Source: Flavobacteriaceae bacterium ASP10-09a
Lineage (GTDB): Bacteria; Bacteroidota; Bacteroidia; Flavobacteriales; Flavobacteriaceae
Direction of reading: 5' to 3'
Length of the DNA stretch: 45,736 nt
Assembly: GCA_000981625.1 (NCBI GenBank)
Contig: LAQA01000007.1
Coordinates: 10,533 to 56,268, forward strand
Below, piece by piece: positions 18,130 through 26,152 of the stretch. The position numbers were made by a program, and so were the translations under genes. Each line of letters begins with the position of its first letter. The first letter of the stretch is position 1. Under the pieces are notes generated by a model that did not search any database, was not told the DNA's origin, and saw nothing but the letters and a program-made list of their open reading frames with translations.

Positions 18130-18163
18130 AAGGTAGGGTAAAATAGTATAAAGTTGTTTTACT
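18130..18163 (+). promoter_or_regulatory. Copy C of the 34-bp ECF-promoter-like motif, before the lipoprotein operon
   Basis: Begins AAGGTAGGGTAAAATA and ends AAGTTGTTTTACT. It ends 39 bp before the ATG at 18203, a good distance for a promoter with a leader of about 35 nt. The left block would be the -35 and TTGTT the -10; GTAAAA and TTTTAC also form an inverted repeat, so an operator is possible. Confidence 0.65.
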
Positions 18164-18202
18164 GATATAAACAAGAAACATTAATTATTAAAACAGATTA
18201 AA

Positions 18203-19249
18203 ATGAAAAAATTAAAATTAATTACAGTATTTGCTTTAACAGCAATTTTAGGGCTTACCTCTTGTCAATCAGAGGAAAGTACAGAGGTAGGATCAAACCC
18301 AAATACAAATTCATCAACATCTCCAACCGCATCTAACTATGAAAGAGCAGTAATGAATGATGGTTCTAATGATGATTTTTTAGATGGAAACGCTTGTATA
18401 GAGCTATTGTTTCCATTAATAGCAACTGTAAACGGTCAACAGGTTACACTGTTAAGTAGTTTAGATTTTTCTACAGTCTTAAATATTATGGGAGCGTTAA
18501 ACGATGATAGCGACTCAGTAACTTTTAACTTTCCTATCAGTGTAATTACAAGTACTTATTTAGAGGTTGTTGTAAACAATCAATCTGAGCTTGACGCTTT
18601 AAACGAAGAATGCGAAAATGCAGAATCTCAAGGAGAAGATGCTATTTCTTGTATCGATATCCAATTTCCAGTTACACTATTAACGTATAGTGTTAATTTA
18701 GAACAAACTGGAAGTGTTGTTGTTCAATCAGACGAACAACTGTATATGTTTATGACGGGCTTACAAGCTGATGAATTATTTGCAGTAGATTATCCAATAA
18801 GCGCAACTTTTAGTAATGGAACGACCATTCAAATTAATAGCGATACAGAATTTCAAAACTCAATTACTGAATGTGTTCAATTTGAAGAGGAAGAACAAGA
18901 AGAAGAAGATACAGCTGATGAAGTAGAAGCTTTTTTAAGTGGAGCTACATTTATAGTAGAAACTTATACTATAGACGGCGTTAACACAGCAAACAATTAT
19001 ATAGATTGGTCTATAGAATTTACAAACGACTTAAAAGTCATTGCTACATCATCATTAGATGAAGTTGAAGGAACATATGCTGTAAGCTCAGAAATTGAAA
19101 CTTTTGTAAATATTACTTTTCCAAGTAATACAGCTGTTAGTGATTTGGATGAAGATTGGATTGTAAGTTCGCTTAACACCGATGCAGATATAATTTCTTT
19201 TACAAGCAAAACAGATGCCTCTATAACGTTATATCTTATGAAAATTTAA
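18203..19249 (+). CDS. Acidic lipoprotein with duplicated domain and lipocalin-like C-terminus
   Basis: A 348-residue predicted lipoprotein: basic N-terminus, hydrophobic core and lipobox LTSC with Cys 21 as the lipidated residue. After a Ser/Thr/Asn-rich linker come two similar units, residues about 65-137 and 150-224. Each begins Cys-Ile-(Glu/Asp)-hydrophobic-x-Phe-Pro, has a second Pro-Ile-Ser in the middle and ends in Glu-Cys, so the four cysteines could form two disulfides. A very acidic stretch (EEEEQEEEDTADE, about 228-240) leads to a beta-rich C-terminal domain (about 243-348) with the pattern of lipocalin-like domains (FTNDLKVIATS, EGTYAV, W near the end). It is the first gene of a plus-strand operon, downstream of two copies of the 34-bp motif. 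Function unknown; a surface or periplasmic binding role is a guess. Confidence 0.8.
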   Translation: MKKLKLITVFALTAILGLTSCQSEESTEVGSNPNTNSSTSPTASNYERAVMNDGSNDDFLDGNACIELLFPLIATVNGQQVTLLSSLDFSTVLNIMGALNDDSDSVTFNFPISVITSTYLEVVVNNQSELDALNEECENAESQGEDAISCIDIQFPVTLLTYSVNLEQTGSVVVQSDEQLYMFMTGLQADELFAVDYPISATFSNGTTIQINSDTEFQNSITECVQFEEEEQEEEDTADEVEAFLSGATFIVETYTIDGVNTANNYIDWSIEFTNDLKVIATSSLDEVEGTYAVSSEIETFVNITFPSNTAVSDLDEDWIVSSLNTDADIISFTSKTDASITLYLMKI

Positions 19250-19350
19250 ATAGAAAGAGTTCGTTCGTAATTAGTTTTTAGTTAGTTGATGATGACTTTA
19301 CAACTAATACAAAAATTCGTGTTAGTTGTAAAGTTTTAAATAAAAGTAAA

Positions 19351-20160
19351 ATGAAAAACATTTTTTTAAAAGCAGTTTTAATTTGTAGCATTCTTTTTTC
19401 TTGTTCATCAGACACAGAACAAATTATAGACAATCAAATAGATAACGGAGATAATACAGATATCAGCGATAATACAGTTAATTTTTCTTTAAATAGAAAA
19501 GCTACAGGTTCTTCGGCAAACGATTTGCTTTCTGCAGACACCTTTCAAAAAATGATAGTTGAAGTTACCTATATAGAGGGTTTTGAACCAACTGAAATCT
19601 CCAAAAATAATTTTAAAAGCTTTATAGAGAGCAGAACCTTTAAACCAGAAGGAGTCCAGTTTATTGAAAAACAAATTTCACCAACAGGAAAAACAGAGTA
19701 TACTTTAGAAGATGTTGTTATGATAGAAAAAGAACACAGAACGCAGTATAACACAAGCACAACAATTGCTGTTTGGGTTTTATTTATCAACGGAAAATCG
19801 TTTCGAGATACAAGTTCTAGTTCTATTTTAGGATACGCCTACTGGAACACTTCTTTTGCAATTTTTGAAGAAACAATTCACGGTTTAAGCAATAGTGCTT
19901 TTGAACCTGAAAGAAGTTTATTGGAATCATCAGTTATTCATCACGAATTCGGACATATTTTAGGATTAACAAATTTAGGAAGTGATTTACAAAGTGATCA
20001 CGAAGATGCAGATCACCCTAAACATTGTAATGAAGAAGATTGTTTAATGTATTGGGCGGCAGAAACAAGTCAAGGAATTAGTAATATGCTTTCAGGGGGT
20101 CAAGTACCAACATTAGACGCACAATGTTTGGCAGATTTAAAAGCAAACGGAGGAAGATAA
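19351..20160 (+). CDS. Lipoprotein zinc metallopeptidase (flavobacterial 'membrane metalloprotease' type)
   Basis: A 269-residue protein with a lipobox (LFSC, Cys 18). The zinc site HEFGH is at residues 198-202, extended to HEFGHILGLTN, i.e. HExxHxxGxx with Asn 208 where metzincins have His or Asp as third ligand. His 217 (SDH) or a nearby Asp may replace it. CLMYW at about 231-235 looks like the Met-turn below the zinc. Cys 226 and Cys 231 flank this segment. The N-terminal half (about 45-190) is a mixed alpha/beta region without a recognised motif. It lies 101 bp after the duplicated-domain lipoprotein and 18 bp before the barrel gene, so it is likely part of the same ECF-controlled operon. 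Cleavage target unknown. Confidence 0.82.
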   Translation: MKNIFLKAVLICSILFSCSSDTEQIIDNQIDNGDNTDISDNTVNFSLNRKATGSSANDLLSADTFQKMIVEVTYIEGFEPTEISKNNFKSFIESRTFKPEGVQFIEKQISPTGKTEYTLEDVVMIEKEHRTQYNTSTTIAVWVLFINGKSFRDTSSSSILGYAYWNTSFAIFEETIHGLSNSAFEPERSLLESSVIHHEFGHILGLTNLGSDLQSDHEDADHPKHCNEEDCLMYWAAETSQGISNMLSGGQVPTLDAQCLADLKANGGR

Positions 20161-20178
20161 TTTAAAAAATTAAAAAAA

Positions 20179-20766
20179 ATGAAAACAATATATATAACAA
20201 TAGCATTAATGATTTCTAGTATTATATCATTAAATGCACAAGACAGAAAGAATAAAGCAACAGTAGGTGTTAAAGGAGGTTATAATGTGTCTTCAGTTAG
20301 TTTTGACGGAACTTCAGAGACTGCAAAATTACACGGATTTCATATCGGTGTTTATGGAGAATCTTACTTTGGTAAATATTTTTCAATTCAACCAGAAATT
20401 ATATACTCACAACAAGGGTATAAAATTATAGACGAGAACGGAACCTATACACAAAAGTTAGATTACATAAATGTTCCTTTGATGTTAAAACTATATCCTG
20501 TTAAAAGTTTCTTTATAGAAGCAGGACCACAAATAGGGTTTTCAATTTCACATAAAGAAACCTTTGATTCTGGTTTTATTTTATATGATACCTCAGATGA
20601 ATTTGAACCAAGTAATTTTGACTGGGGTGTTAATTTAGGAGCTGGCTTTAAAAGTGATGGAGGTATAAGTTTAGGAGCACGATATCATGTAGGTCAAAAT
20701 GATATCTATGACCAAGACAAACCAAAAAATAGAGTTTGGCAACTCTATGTTGGCTTAGAGTTTTAG
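20179..20766 (+). CDS. Outer-membrane beta-barrel protein (PorT/OMP_b-brl_2 type)
   Basis: A 195-residue small barrel: signal peptide about 1-20 (ending LNAQ), then alternating polar/hydrophobic strands with the common opening VGVKGGYNVSSV, IQPEIIYSQQGYK, YINVPLMLKLYP and AGPQIGFSIS, and a terminal strand WQLYVGLEF ending in Phe as barrel proteins do. These proteins are often labelled 'outer membrane beta-barrel' or PorT family; the sequence gives no transport or signalling role. It is the last gene of the operon, 18 bp after the metallopeptidase, and is followed by a terminator. Confidence 0.87.
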   Translation: MKTIYITIALMISSIISLNAQDRKNKATVGVKGGYNVSSVSFDGTSETAKLHGFHIGVYGESYFGKYFSIQPEIIYSQQGYKIIDENGTYTQKLDYINVPLMLKLYPVKSFFIEAGPQIGFSISHKETFDSGFILYDTSDEFEPSNFDWGVNLGAGFKSDGGISLGARYHVGQNDIYDQDKPKNRVWQLYVGLEF

Positions 20767-20791
20767 TCACAATCTTATAGGAGAAGGAGAG

Positions 20792-20823
20792 AAAAGGAGG
20801 GAAATAGTTATTTCTCTCTTTTT
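20792..20823. terminator. Terminator between the barrel gene and the convergent pseudouridine synthase
   Basis: A 15-bp stem (20792-20806 with 20809-20823) with G-U pairs and a T-run to 20826 ends the plus-strand operon. The A-run on the other side is short, so it works mainly for the plus strand. Confidence 0.7.
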
Positions 20824-20828
20824 TTTGT

Positions 20829-21401
20829 TTATTTCATAAAACGAACCACCTCTTTTACCCCACTAACCTCTAAATCTCCTAACTTTAAATCACCAATTCG
20901 AACTCTTATTAAACGTAAAGTAGGGAAGCCTACAGCAGCAGTCATTTTACGAACTTGCCTAAATTTCCCTTCTCGAACAATGATAGAAACCCAACTTGTA
21001 GGACCATGTCTTTCATCTCTAATTTTCTGACTTCTTAAAGGAAATTTTGGATCTTCAATTAAAAAAGAATTACAAGGTTTTGTCATATATTTTTTCCCAT
21101 CAAAACCAATTTCTACGCCCGTCTCTAACTTTTCTACAGCCTCTGGTGTAATTACTCCATCTACTTGAACATAATATTCTTTTTCATATTTACTACTTCT
21201 AATTTCTTCTGATATTTTTCCATTAGTAGTTAGTAAAAGTAAGCCTTCAGAAGCAACATCTAAACGTCCAATCGCCATAGTTCCATCAGGAAAATTATGT
21301 AATTCTCCTAATAATTTTTTCTTTCGCTTTGCGGGATTTACAAATTGAGAAATACACCCCCAAGGCTTATGAATAATAAAATGACGGTGGTTTTCTATCA
21401 A
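20829..21401 (-). CDS. rluE: 23S rRNA pseudouridine synthase, RluE/RsuA family
   Basis: Isomerises a uridine in 23S rRNA to pseudouridine. The catalytic Asp is in GRLDVASEGLLLLT (residues about 45-58). The N-terminal HFIIHKPWGCISQF is the usual opening, and the C-terminal REGKFRQVRKMTAAVGFPTLRLIRVRIG is the family's RNA-contact region. At 190 residues and without an S4 domain it fits RluE better than RluB, RluF or RsuA. It runs into the aldose epimerase gene on the same strand, which ends just one base upstream of its start, so the two are probably co-transcribed. Confidence 0.9.
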   Translation of the reverse strand: MIENHRHFIIHKPWGCISQFVNPAKRKKKLLGELHNFPDGTMAIGRLDVASEGLLLLTTNGKISEEIRSSKYEKEYYVQVDGVITPEAVEKLETGVEIGFDGKKYMTKPCNSFLIEDPKFPLRSQKIRDERHGPTSWVSIIVREGKFRQVRKMTAAVGFPTLRLIRVRIGDLKLGDLEVSGVKEVVRFMK

Positions 21402-21402
21402 A

Positions 21403-22203
21403 TTATACGGTTTTAATTGTTATAGAAAAATTATTTTTTTCTTTAGATAAGCGCATGTTTTTTTCAGAAAAATTTTGATCTGTATAAGAAGTATATTGTG
21501 TAATTGGCTCTATACAAAGCATGTTATTTACCTCTGTCCAAAGCATAAAATTATCAAAACCTTTAGTAGAAATTTCCAGATCTTTTTTATCAATATGCTG
21601 CAATCTTATTTTATCAGAATTTAAAACAGGAAATGCGTTAGAACCTGCTTTATAAATAGCATCCAATGTAATTTTTTTATCTTTTGACACTAAAGTTTCT
21701 TTACCAGAATTTGACAATAAAAAAGCTGGATGATATCCTAACATAAAAGGCATTCCTTTTTCAGAGTCAATAATAAATTCTATTTTTAAAACATCATTTT
21801 TTAATGTAAATTTCTTTTCAAACGTAAAATCAAATGGCCAAAATAAATATTCTTCAGTAGATTTTTTTGAAAATTTACGATTCTTTACAAGTGCATCTTT
21901 TTTATATTTTTTAATGAAATTTGCGCTGTTTTCATCAGTAGAAATTAAAGTGTAATCTAGTTCTCGCAAAAAACCATGTTGATCTTGAATTGCATCACCA
22001 TTTTTCGTGTGAACTTTAAAATTGTTTTTAGAAGTTGGGCCTATTATAGGGAACATTTCATCATCAGAATTAGGCCAACCTTTATTTCCTTTTTGATGAA
22101 TGTATTCTTGGTTTTCTATTTGAAAACTAACTAACTCTCCCTTATCAATTGTAACTCGACTATTCGTGTTTTTTAATAAAATTTTAGAAATCATCTTTTT
22201 CAT
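21403..22203 (-). CDS. Aldose 1-epimerase (galactose mutarotase-like)
   Basis: A 266-residue protein with the galactose mutarotase-like beta-sandwich. Visible marks are [27 protein letters not shown] (the conserved HG-F-x-R), [10 protein letters not shown] (the second active-site His) and [10 protein letters not shown] near the C-terminus (the general-base Glu). Family members interconvert alpha and beta anomers of free or phosphorylated sugars; members with this HGFxR pattern can act on hexose 6-phosphates, so the sugar is open. An ATG three codons downstream (22194) is an alternative start. It is divergent from recA with a 103-bp gap that holds the recA promoter. Confidence 0.85.
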   Translation of the reverse strand: MKKMISKILLKNTNSRVTIDKGELVSFQIENQEYIHQKGNKGWPNSDDEMFPIIGPTSKNNFKVHTKNGDAIQDQHGFLRELDYTLISTDENSANFIKKYKKDALVKNRKFSKKSTEEYLFWPFDFTFEKKFTLKNDVLKIEFIIDSEKGMPFMLGYHPAFLLSNSGKETLVSKDKKITLDAIYKAGSNAFPVLNSDKIRLQHIDKKDLEISTKGFDNFMLWTEVNNMLCIEPITQYTSYTDQNFSEKNMRLSKEKNNFSITIKTV

Positions 22204-22233
22204 TTTTTTATGTAAAAATAGTAAAAAATGTAA

Positions 22234-22265
22234 TTTGTTTTCTAGTAAAAAGATTTATATTTTTG
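22234..22265 (+). promoter_or_regulatory. recA promoter
   Basis: TTTG (22234-22237) and TATTTTTG (22258-22265) match the -33 and -7 boxes of the Bacteroidota primary sigma factor with a 20-bp spacer. No LexA-type inverted repeat was seen beside it. Confidence 0.7.
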
Positions 22266-22306
22266 TAACTTGTGGCACTTATTTAAAAATAAAATTAGGA
22301 AGATTT

Positions 22307-23314
22307 ATGGCAGCAGATAAAGAAAAAGCAGCAAAACTAAAAGCATTACAACTTACTTTAGACAAGTTAGATAAAACTTATGGAAAAGGTGCTGTAATGA
22401 AACTAGGAGATGTAGTTACTGAAGATATAGATGCAATTTCATCTGGATCTTTAGGTTTAGATTTAGCTTTAGGTGTAGGTGGTTATCCAAGAGGAAGGGT
22501 TATAGAAATTTATGGTCCAGAATCTTCAGGTAAAACAACATTAACATTACATGCAATTGCAGAAGCTCAAAAAGCTGGTGGAATTGCCGCTTTTATTGAT
22601 GCAGAACATGCATTTGATAAATTTTATGCACAAAATTTAGGAGTAGATATTGATAATTTAATTATTTCTCAACCAGATCATGGTGAGCAAGCATTAGAAA
22701 TTGCAGAAAACTTAATTCGTTCTGGAGCAATCGATATTGTTGTAATAGATTCTGTTGCAGCTTTAACTCCAAAAGCTGAAATTGAAGGTGAAATGGGAGA
22801 TTCTAAAATGGGTCTTCATGCACGTTTAATGTCACAAGCTTTACGTAAATTAACAGGGACTATTTCTAAAACAAAATGTACTGTTATTTTCATTAACCAA
22901 TTAAGAGAGAAAATTGGAGTAATGTTTGGTAACCCAGAAACAACAACTGGTGGAAATGCATTAAAGTTTTATGCCTCTGTACGTTTAGATATTAGAAGAA
23001 GAACACAAATTAAAGATGGTGATAGAGTTATTGGTAACAGTACGAAAGTTAAAGTTGTAAAAAACAAAGTGGCCCCACCTTTTCAAATTGCAGAATTTGA
23101 TATTATGTATGGTTTAGGAATATCAAAAGTTGGTGAGATTTTAGATATTGGAGTAGAGCTAGGCATTGTAAAGAAAAGCGGCTCTTGGTTTAGCTACGGA
23201 GAAACCAAATTAGGGCAAGGTAGAGATGCTGTAAAAGGTTTAATCAAAGACAACCCAGAATTAGCAGAAGAATTGGAAGGGAAAATAAAGGAAGCTATTG
23301 AAAATCAAGATTAA
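22307..23314 (+). CDS. recA: Recombinase RecA
   Basis: DNA-strand exchange and SOS co-protease ATPase, acting as a filament on single-stranded DNA. The 335 residues are close to the usual length. Walker A is GPESSGKT (about residues 69-76) and Walker B is the [11 protein letters not shown] stretch. Loop L1 carries [10 protein letters not shown] and loop L2 follows [27 protein letters not shown]. The acidic C-terminus ([15 protein letters not shown]) is typical. The reading frame is open 47 codons further upstream, but the recA promoter lies in that part, so the ATG at 22307 ([10 protein letters not shown]) is the true start. Codon use is like that of the neighbours. Confidence 0.98.
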   Translation: MAADKEKAAKLKALQLTLDKLDKTYGKGAVMKLGDVVTEDIDAISSGSLGLDLALGVGGYPRGRVIEIYGPESSGKTTLTLHAIAEAQKAGGIAAFIDAEHAFDKFYAQNLGVDIDNLIISQPDHGEQALEIAENLIRSGAIDIVVIDSVAALTPKAEIEGEMGDSKMGLHARLMSQALRKLTGTISKTKCTVIFINQLREKIGVMFGNPETTTGGNALKFYASVRLDIRRRTQIKDGDRVIGNSTKVKVVKNKVAPPFQIAEFDIMYGLGISKVGEILDIGVELGIVKKSGSWFSYGETKLGQGRDAVKGLIKDNPELAEELEGKIKEAIENQD

Positions 23315-23338
23315 AGATTAATAGTTCTAACTATTATT

Positions 23339-23377
23339 AAAACTGCTAAAGAAATAATCAATCTATAGCAGTTTTTT
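23339..23377 (+). terminator. Terminator after recA
   Basis: A 10-bp stem AAAACTGCTA/TAGCAGTTTT (23339-23348 and 23366-23375) with a 17-nt loop is followed by T's. A smaller 7-bp hairpin (23320-23335) precedes it. Confidence 0.6.
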
Positions 23378-23388
23378 ATATTTATAAA

Positions 23389-23925
23389 ATGATTACAATA
23401 TCAGAAAACATACAATTAACACCGGTTTTGAGTACAGATGCTAAATTTCTTTTTAAATTAATGAAAGAAATTTACCCTGTCGCTTACAGTCATTTTTGGA
23501 CAGATAAAGGAGATTGGTACGTGAACACACAATATTCTGAAGAAAATATTTTAAAAGAAATTTCAGAAGAAAATTCAGACAATTATTTAGTTCTTTTTAA
23601 GGATGAAATTATTGGTAATTTTAGAATTATTTGGGATGAAAAACTAAAAGGATTAACACAAGAGAAACAAGTAAAATTACACCGAATTTATTTACAACAA
23701 AAAACACAAGGAAATGGAATTGGAAAAAAAGTGCTTTCTTGGTTAGAAGATAAAGCGAAACAAAAAGGGTATGAAGTTGTTTGGTTAGATGCAATGAATG
23801 AGCAGCCTCAAGCTTTTCAGTTTTATAAAAAGCTAGGTTATAAATATCATTCTCACATTATTTTACCATTTGATTTATTATATGATGCCGTTCGAAAAAT
23901 GAGTCAAGTCTATAAAGAAATTTAA
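23389..23925 (+). CDS. GNAT-family N-acetyltransferase
   Basis: A 178-residue single-domain acetyltransferase. The acetyl-CoA-binding loop is [21 protein letters not shown] (residues about 108-128), preceded by the strand [13 protein letters not shown] and followed by [22 protein letters not shown], the usual GNAT motifs A and B. The substrate cannot be told; related proteins act on amines, amino acids or protein N-termini. Its stop codon overlaps that of the convergent dut by three bases. Confidence 0.88.
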   Translation: MITISENIQLTPVLSTDAKFLFKLMKEIYPVAYSHFWTDKGDWYVNTQYSEENILKEISEENSDNYLVLFKDEIIGNFRIIWDEKLKGLTQEKQVKLHRIYLQQKTQGNGIGKKVLSWLEDKAKQKGYEVVWLDAMNEQPQAFQFYKKLGYKYHSHIILPFDLLYDAVRKMSQVYKEI

Positions 23926-24353
23926 ACTCCAGTACTTCCAAAACCACCTGCGCCACGACTGGTTTCACTTAAAATTTTAACTTCTTTCCAATTTACACGT
24001 TCATGTTTTGCAATGATTAATTGCGCAATTCTTTCTCCATCATTTACAATAAACTCTTCATTTGATAAATTAACTAAAATTACGCCAATTTCACCTCTAT
24101 AATCAGCGTCTACCGTTCCTGGAGAGTTTAAAACAGTAATTCCTTTTTTAGCAGCTAATCCACTCCTTGGTCTAACTTGTGCTTCAAAACCAATAGGCAA
24201 GGCTATAAATAAACCTGTTTTTATAATGGCTCTTTCTAAGGGTTTAAGTGTTATTGCGTTTTCAATATTTGCGCGTAAATCCATACCTGCCGCACCATTA
24301 GTTTCGTAACTAGGAGTTGCGTGTTTAGATTTGTTAATTATTTGTACGTTCAT
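23922..24353 (-). CDS. dut: Deoxyuridine 5'-triphosphate nucleotidohydrolase (dUTPase)
   Basis: Hydrolyses dUTP to dUMP and pyrophosphate, keeping uracil out of DNA and supplying thymidylate synthesis. The 143 residues show the five trimeric dUTPase motifs: GAAGMDLRA (I), [11 protein letters not shown] (II), [14 protein letters not shown] (III, with the catalytic Asp and the Tyr), GERIAQLI (IV) and [10 protein letters not shown] (V). The frame can be extended to 24392, but the ATG at 24353 gives the standard MNVQIINKS start. A TATATTTG element on the minus strand (24383-24376) is a good promoter. Confidence 0.95.
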   Translation of the reverse strand: MNVQIINKSKHATPSYETNGAAGMDLRANIENAITLKPLERAIIKTGLFIALPIGFEAQVRPRSGLAAKKGITVLNSPGTVDADYRGEIGVILVNLSNEEFIVNDGERIAQLIIAKHERVNWKEVKILSETSRGAGGFGSTGV

Positions 24354-24375
24354 TTTTTTAAAATAAGATAGTATA

Positions 24376-24383
24376 CAAATATA
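24376..24383 (-). promoter_or_regulatory. -7 element for dut
   Basis: Reads TATATTTG on the minus strand, a full match to TAnnTTTG, 22 bp before the dut ATG. Confidence 0.5.
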
Positions 24384-24423
24384 ATAAATCAACCTAGGAT
24401 TCCGTATAAGTTAATAGTTTTCT

Positions 24424-24431
24424 TACATTTG
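24424..24431 (+). promoter_or_regulatory. -7 element for gpsA
   Basis: TACATTTG matches TAnnTTTG, 18 bp before the gpsA ATG at 24450, giving a very short leader. It also overlaps the TTG at 24429, an argument against that codon as start. Confidence 0.45.
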
Positions 24432-24449
24432 AAATCTAAATTTATAGAG

Positions 24450-25445
24450 ATGAGTGAACATCAGAAGATTGCCGTTTTAGGAGGTGGAAGTTGGGCAACA
24501 GCAATTGTTAAAATGTTGATAGAAAACCTAGAAACTGTTGGTTGGTATATGAGAAGTGTTCAGGCAATAGAGCATATTAAAGAAAATCACCACAATCCAA
24601 AGTATTTACGTTCTGCAGAATTAAATCCTAAATATTTAGATTTATCAGACGATATAAATTATATGATTGCTAATTACGATGTTTTAATTTTTGCAATTCC
24701 TTCCGCATTTTTAACAAGTGAATTAGAAAAATTAAAAGAACCTTTAGAAAATAAAACTATTTTTTCTGCTATTAAAGGTATTGTGCCAGAAACAGGTTTA
24801 ATCGTTGGCGAACACTTTAATAGGAAGTACAATATACCTCTAGAAAACATTGGTGTAATCACAGGACCTTGCCATGCAGAAGAGGTTGCAATGGAACGGT
24901 TATCGTATTTAACAATAGCTTGTATAGATAAGAAAAAGGCAGAATTAATGAGTAACTCTCTGAAAAGTTGGTATATAAAAACCAAAATTTCTGATGATAT
25001 TATTGGTACAGAATATGCCGCAATGTTAAAAAACATTTATGCTGTTGCCGCAGGAATAGCACATGGTTTAGGTTACGGTGATAATTTTCAATCTGTATTA
25101 ATGAGTAATGCAATTCGTGAAATGAAACGCTTTATAAAAAAAGTACATAAAATGAAACGTAACATTAACAATTCTGCATATTTAGGTGATTTGTTAGTAA
25201 CCGGATATTCAACATTTAGTAGAAACAGACAATTTGGAAATATGATTGGCAAAGGCTACACTGTTAAATCTGCTCAGCTAGAAATGAGTATGATTGCCGA
25301 AGGGTATTACGCGACCAAAAGTGCTTTCAAAATTAAAGAAGAGAAAAGTGCAAAAACACCAATTATAGATGCAGTTTACAATGTTTTGTATAATGATAAA
25401 GATCCTAAAAAAGAATTTAAAAAGTTGACAAATAAGTTGGATTAA
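24450..25445 (+). CDS. gpsA: Glycerol-3-phosphate dehydrogenase (NAD(P)+)
   Basis: Reduces dihydroxyacetone phosphate to sn-glycerol 3-phosphate for phospholipid synthesis; cytoplasmic. The 331 residues have family length. The N-terminal Rossmann motif is IAVLGGGSWATAIV. The GITGPCHAEEVA-type stretch appears here as VITGPCHAEEVAMERLSYL, and the catalytic Lys is in GTEYAAMLKNIYAVAAGIAHG. The C-terminal helical domain has GDLLVTGYSTFSRNR (the conserved Arg/Asn substrate site). An upstream TTG (24429) overlaps the promoter, so the ATG is chosen. With glpD and glpK it completes the glycerol-3-phosphate genes in this window. Confidence 0.94.
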   Translation: MSEHQKIAVLGGGSWATAIVKMLIENLETVGWYMRSVQAIEHIKENHHNPKYLRSAELNPKYLDLSDDINYMIANYDVLIFAIPSAFLTSELEKLKEPLENKTIFSAIKGIVPETGLIVGEHFNRKYNIPLENIGVITGPCHAEEVAMERLSYLTIACIDKKKAELMSNSLKSWYIKTKISDDIIGTEYAAMLKNIYAVAAGIAHGLGYGDNFQSVLMSNAIREMKRFIKKVHKMKRNINNSAYLGDLLVTGYSTFSRNRQFGNMIGKGYTVKSAQLEMSMIAEGYYATKSAFKIKEEKSAKTPIIDAVYNVLYNDKDPKKEFKKLTNKLD

Positions 25446-25450
25446 TTGTT

Positions 25451-25458
25451 TAATTTTG
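25451..25458 (+). promoter_or_regulatory. -7 element for the ACT-like protein gene
   Basis: TAATTTTG matches TAnnTTTG, 30 bp before the ATG at 25489, directly after gpsA. Confidence 0.45.
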
Positions 25459-25488
25459 AACAGTTAAAACTATTTTTTAACTTTTACT

Positions 25489-26148
25489 ATGAAAACAATA
25501 CAAGAAGTTGTAGAAAGTACCATTAGAAAAACACCTTTTATTGAAGAAGCTTTGCATGAAAAGTTAATTAATGTTTCTTCTTTGGCACGAATTATTTTAC
25601 CAGAAGTTTCAAAAGCTTTAAAAAAAGATGTTAAAGTTGGTGCAGTGATGATGGCAATTAATAGGTTGTCTCCAGCAAGTGAGTTGCGTATTAGAAAAAA
25701 CATTAAAAAATTAGCGCTAGACTTAGGAGATGTAATTGTAAGGTCGGATTTATGTGATTTTACTTTTAAAAACACACCCTCGTTGCTAAGGGAAATTGCT
25801 AAGATATTAACACAATGTGCAGAAAATTCTGACTACTTTTTAACAGTTTCTCAAGGAATTTTCGAAACAAATATTGTGACCAGTAAAAACTTAAGACCTT
25901 TTGTTGAAGAAATTTTCGAAAAAGAATTTTTGATAAATAGCGTTTTAGAACTTGCATCTATTACGATAAAATTACCTAGAGGAAATTTAGATCAATCGGG
26001 TATTTACTACTTTATATTAAAGCAATTAGCTTGGGCAGATATTCCTTTACAAGAAATTATTTCAACCACAAATGAAATGACAATTGTTGTAAAAGAACAC
26101 GATATTAATCAAACATTTGCTATTTTAATGGATATGAAATTAAAATAA
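25489..26148 (+). CDS. Uncharacterised protein with ACT-like C-terminal domain
   Basis: A 219-residue cytoplasmic protein with no signal peptide or membrane span. The N-terminal about 70 residues look helical and helix-turn-helix-like (EALHEKLINVSSLARIILPEV, VGAVMMAINRL). The C-terminal part (about 147-217: ITIKLPRGNLDQSGIYYFIL, DIPLQEIISTTNEMTIVVKE, FAILMDM) follows the beta-alpha-beta pattern of ACT domains, small ligand-binding units found next to enzymes of amino-acid metabolism. Related proteins may be labelled aspartate kinase-like, but no kinase domain is present here. Four bases separate it from the MFS gene, so the two form an operon. It may be a ligand-responsive regulator; that is inference. 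Confidence 0.55.
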   Translation: MKTIQEVVESTIRKTPFIEEALHEKLINVSSLARIILPEVSKALKKDVKVGAVMMAINRLSPASELRIRKNIKKLALDLGDVIVRSDLCDFTFKNTPSLLREIAKILTQCAENSDYFLTVSQGIFETNIVTSKNLRPFVEEIFEKEFLINSVLELASITIKLPRGNLDQSGIYYFILKQLAWADIPLQEIISTTNEMTIVVKEHDINQTFAILMDMKLK

Positions 26149-26152
26149 AAAA

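Noticed and set aside
17479..18163. The 34-bp motif read in the opposite direction, as the promoter of the sigma factor gene
   Set aside because: Copies B and C would then point to the sigma gene, but copy A would point antisense into its 3' end. In the chosen orientation all copies lie upstream of a gene. A weak TACCTTTA on the minus strand near copy B still leaves room for a basal sigma promoter.
20179..20766. The small barrel as the T9SS component PorT itself
   Set aside because: It shares only the general small-barrel pattern; no other secretion genes adjoin and the fold is common to many unrelated outer-membrane proteins.
22166..22306. N-terminal extension of recA by 47 codons
   Set aside because: The extension contains the recA promoter boxes and overlaps the divergent epimerase start; the known RecA N-terminus begins at the ATG at 22307.
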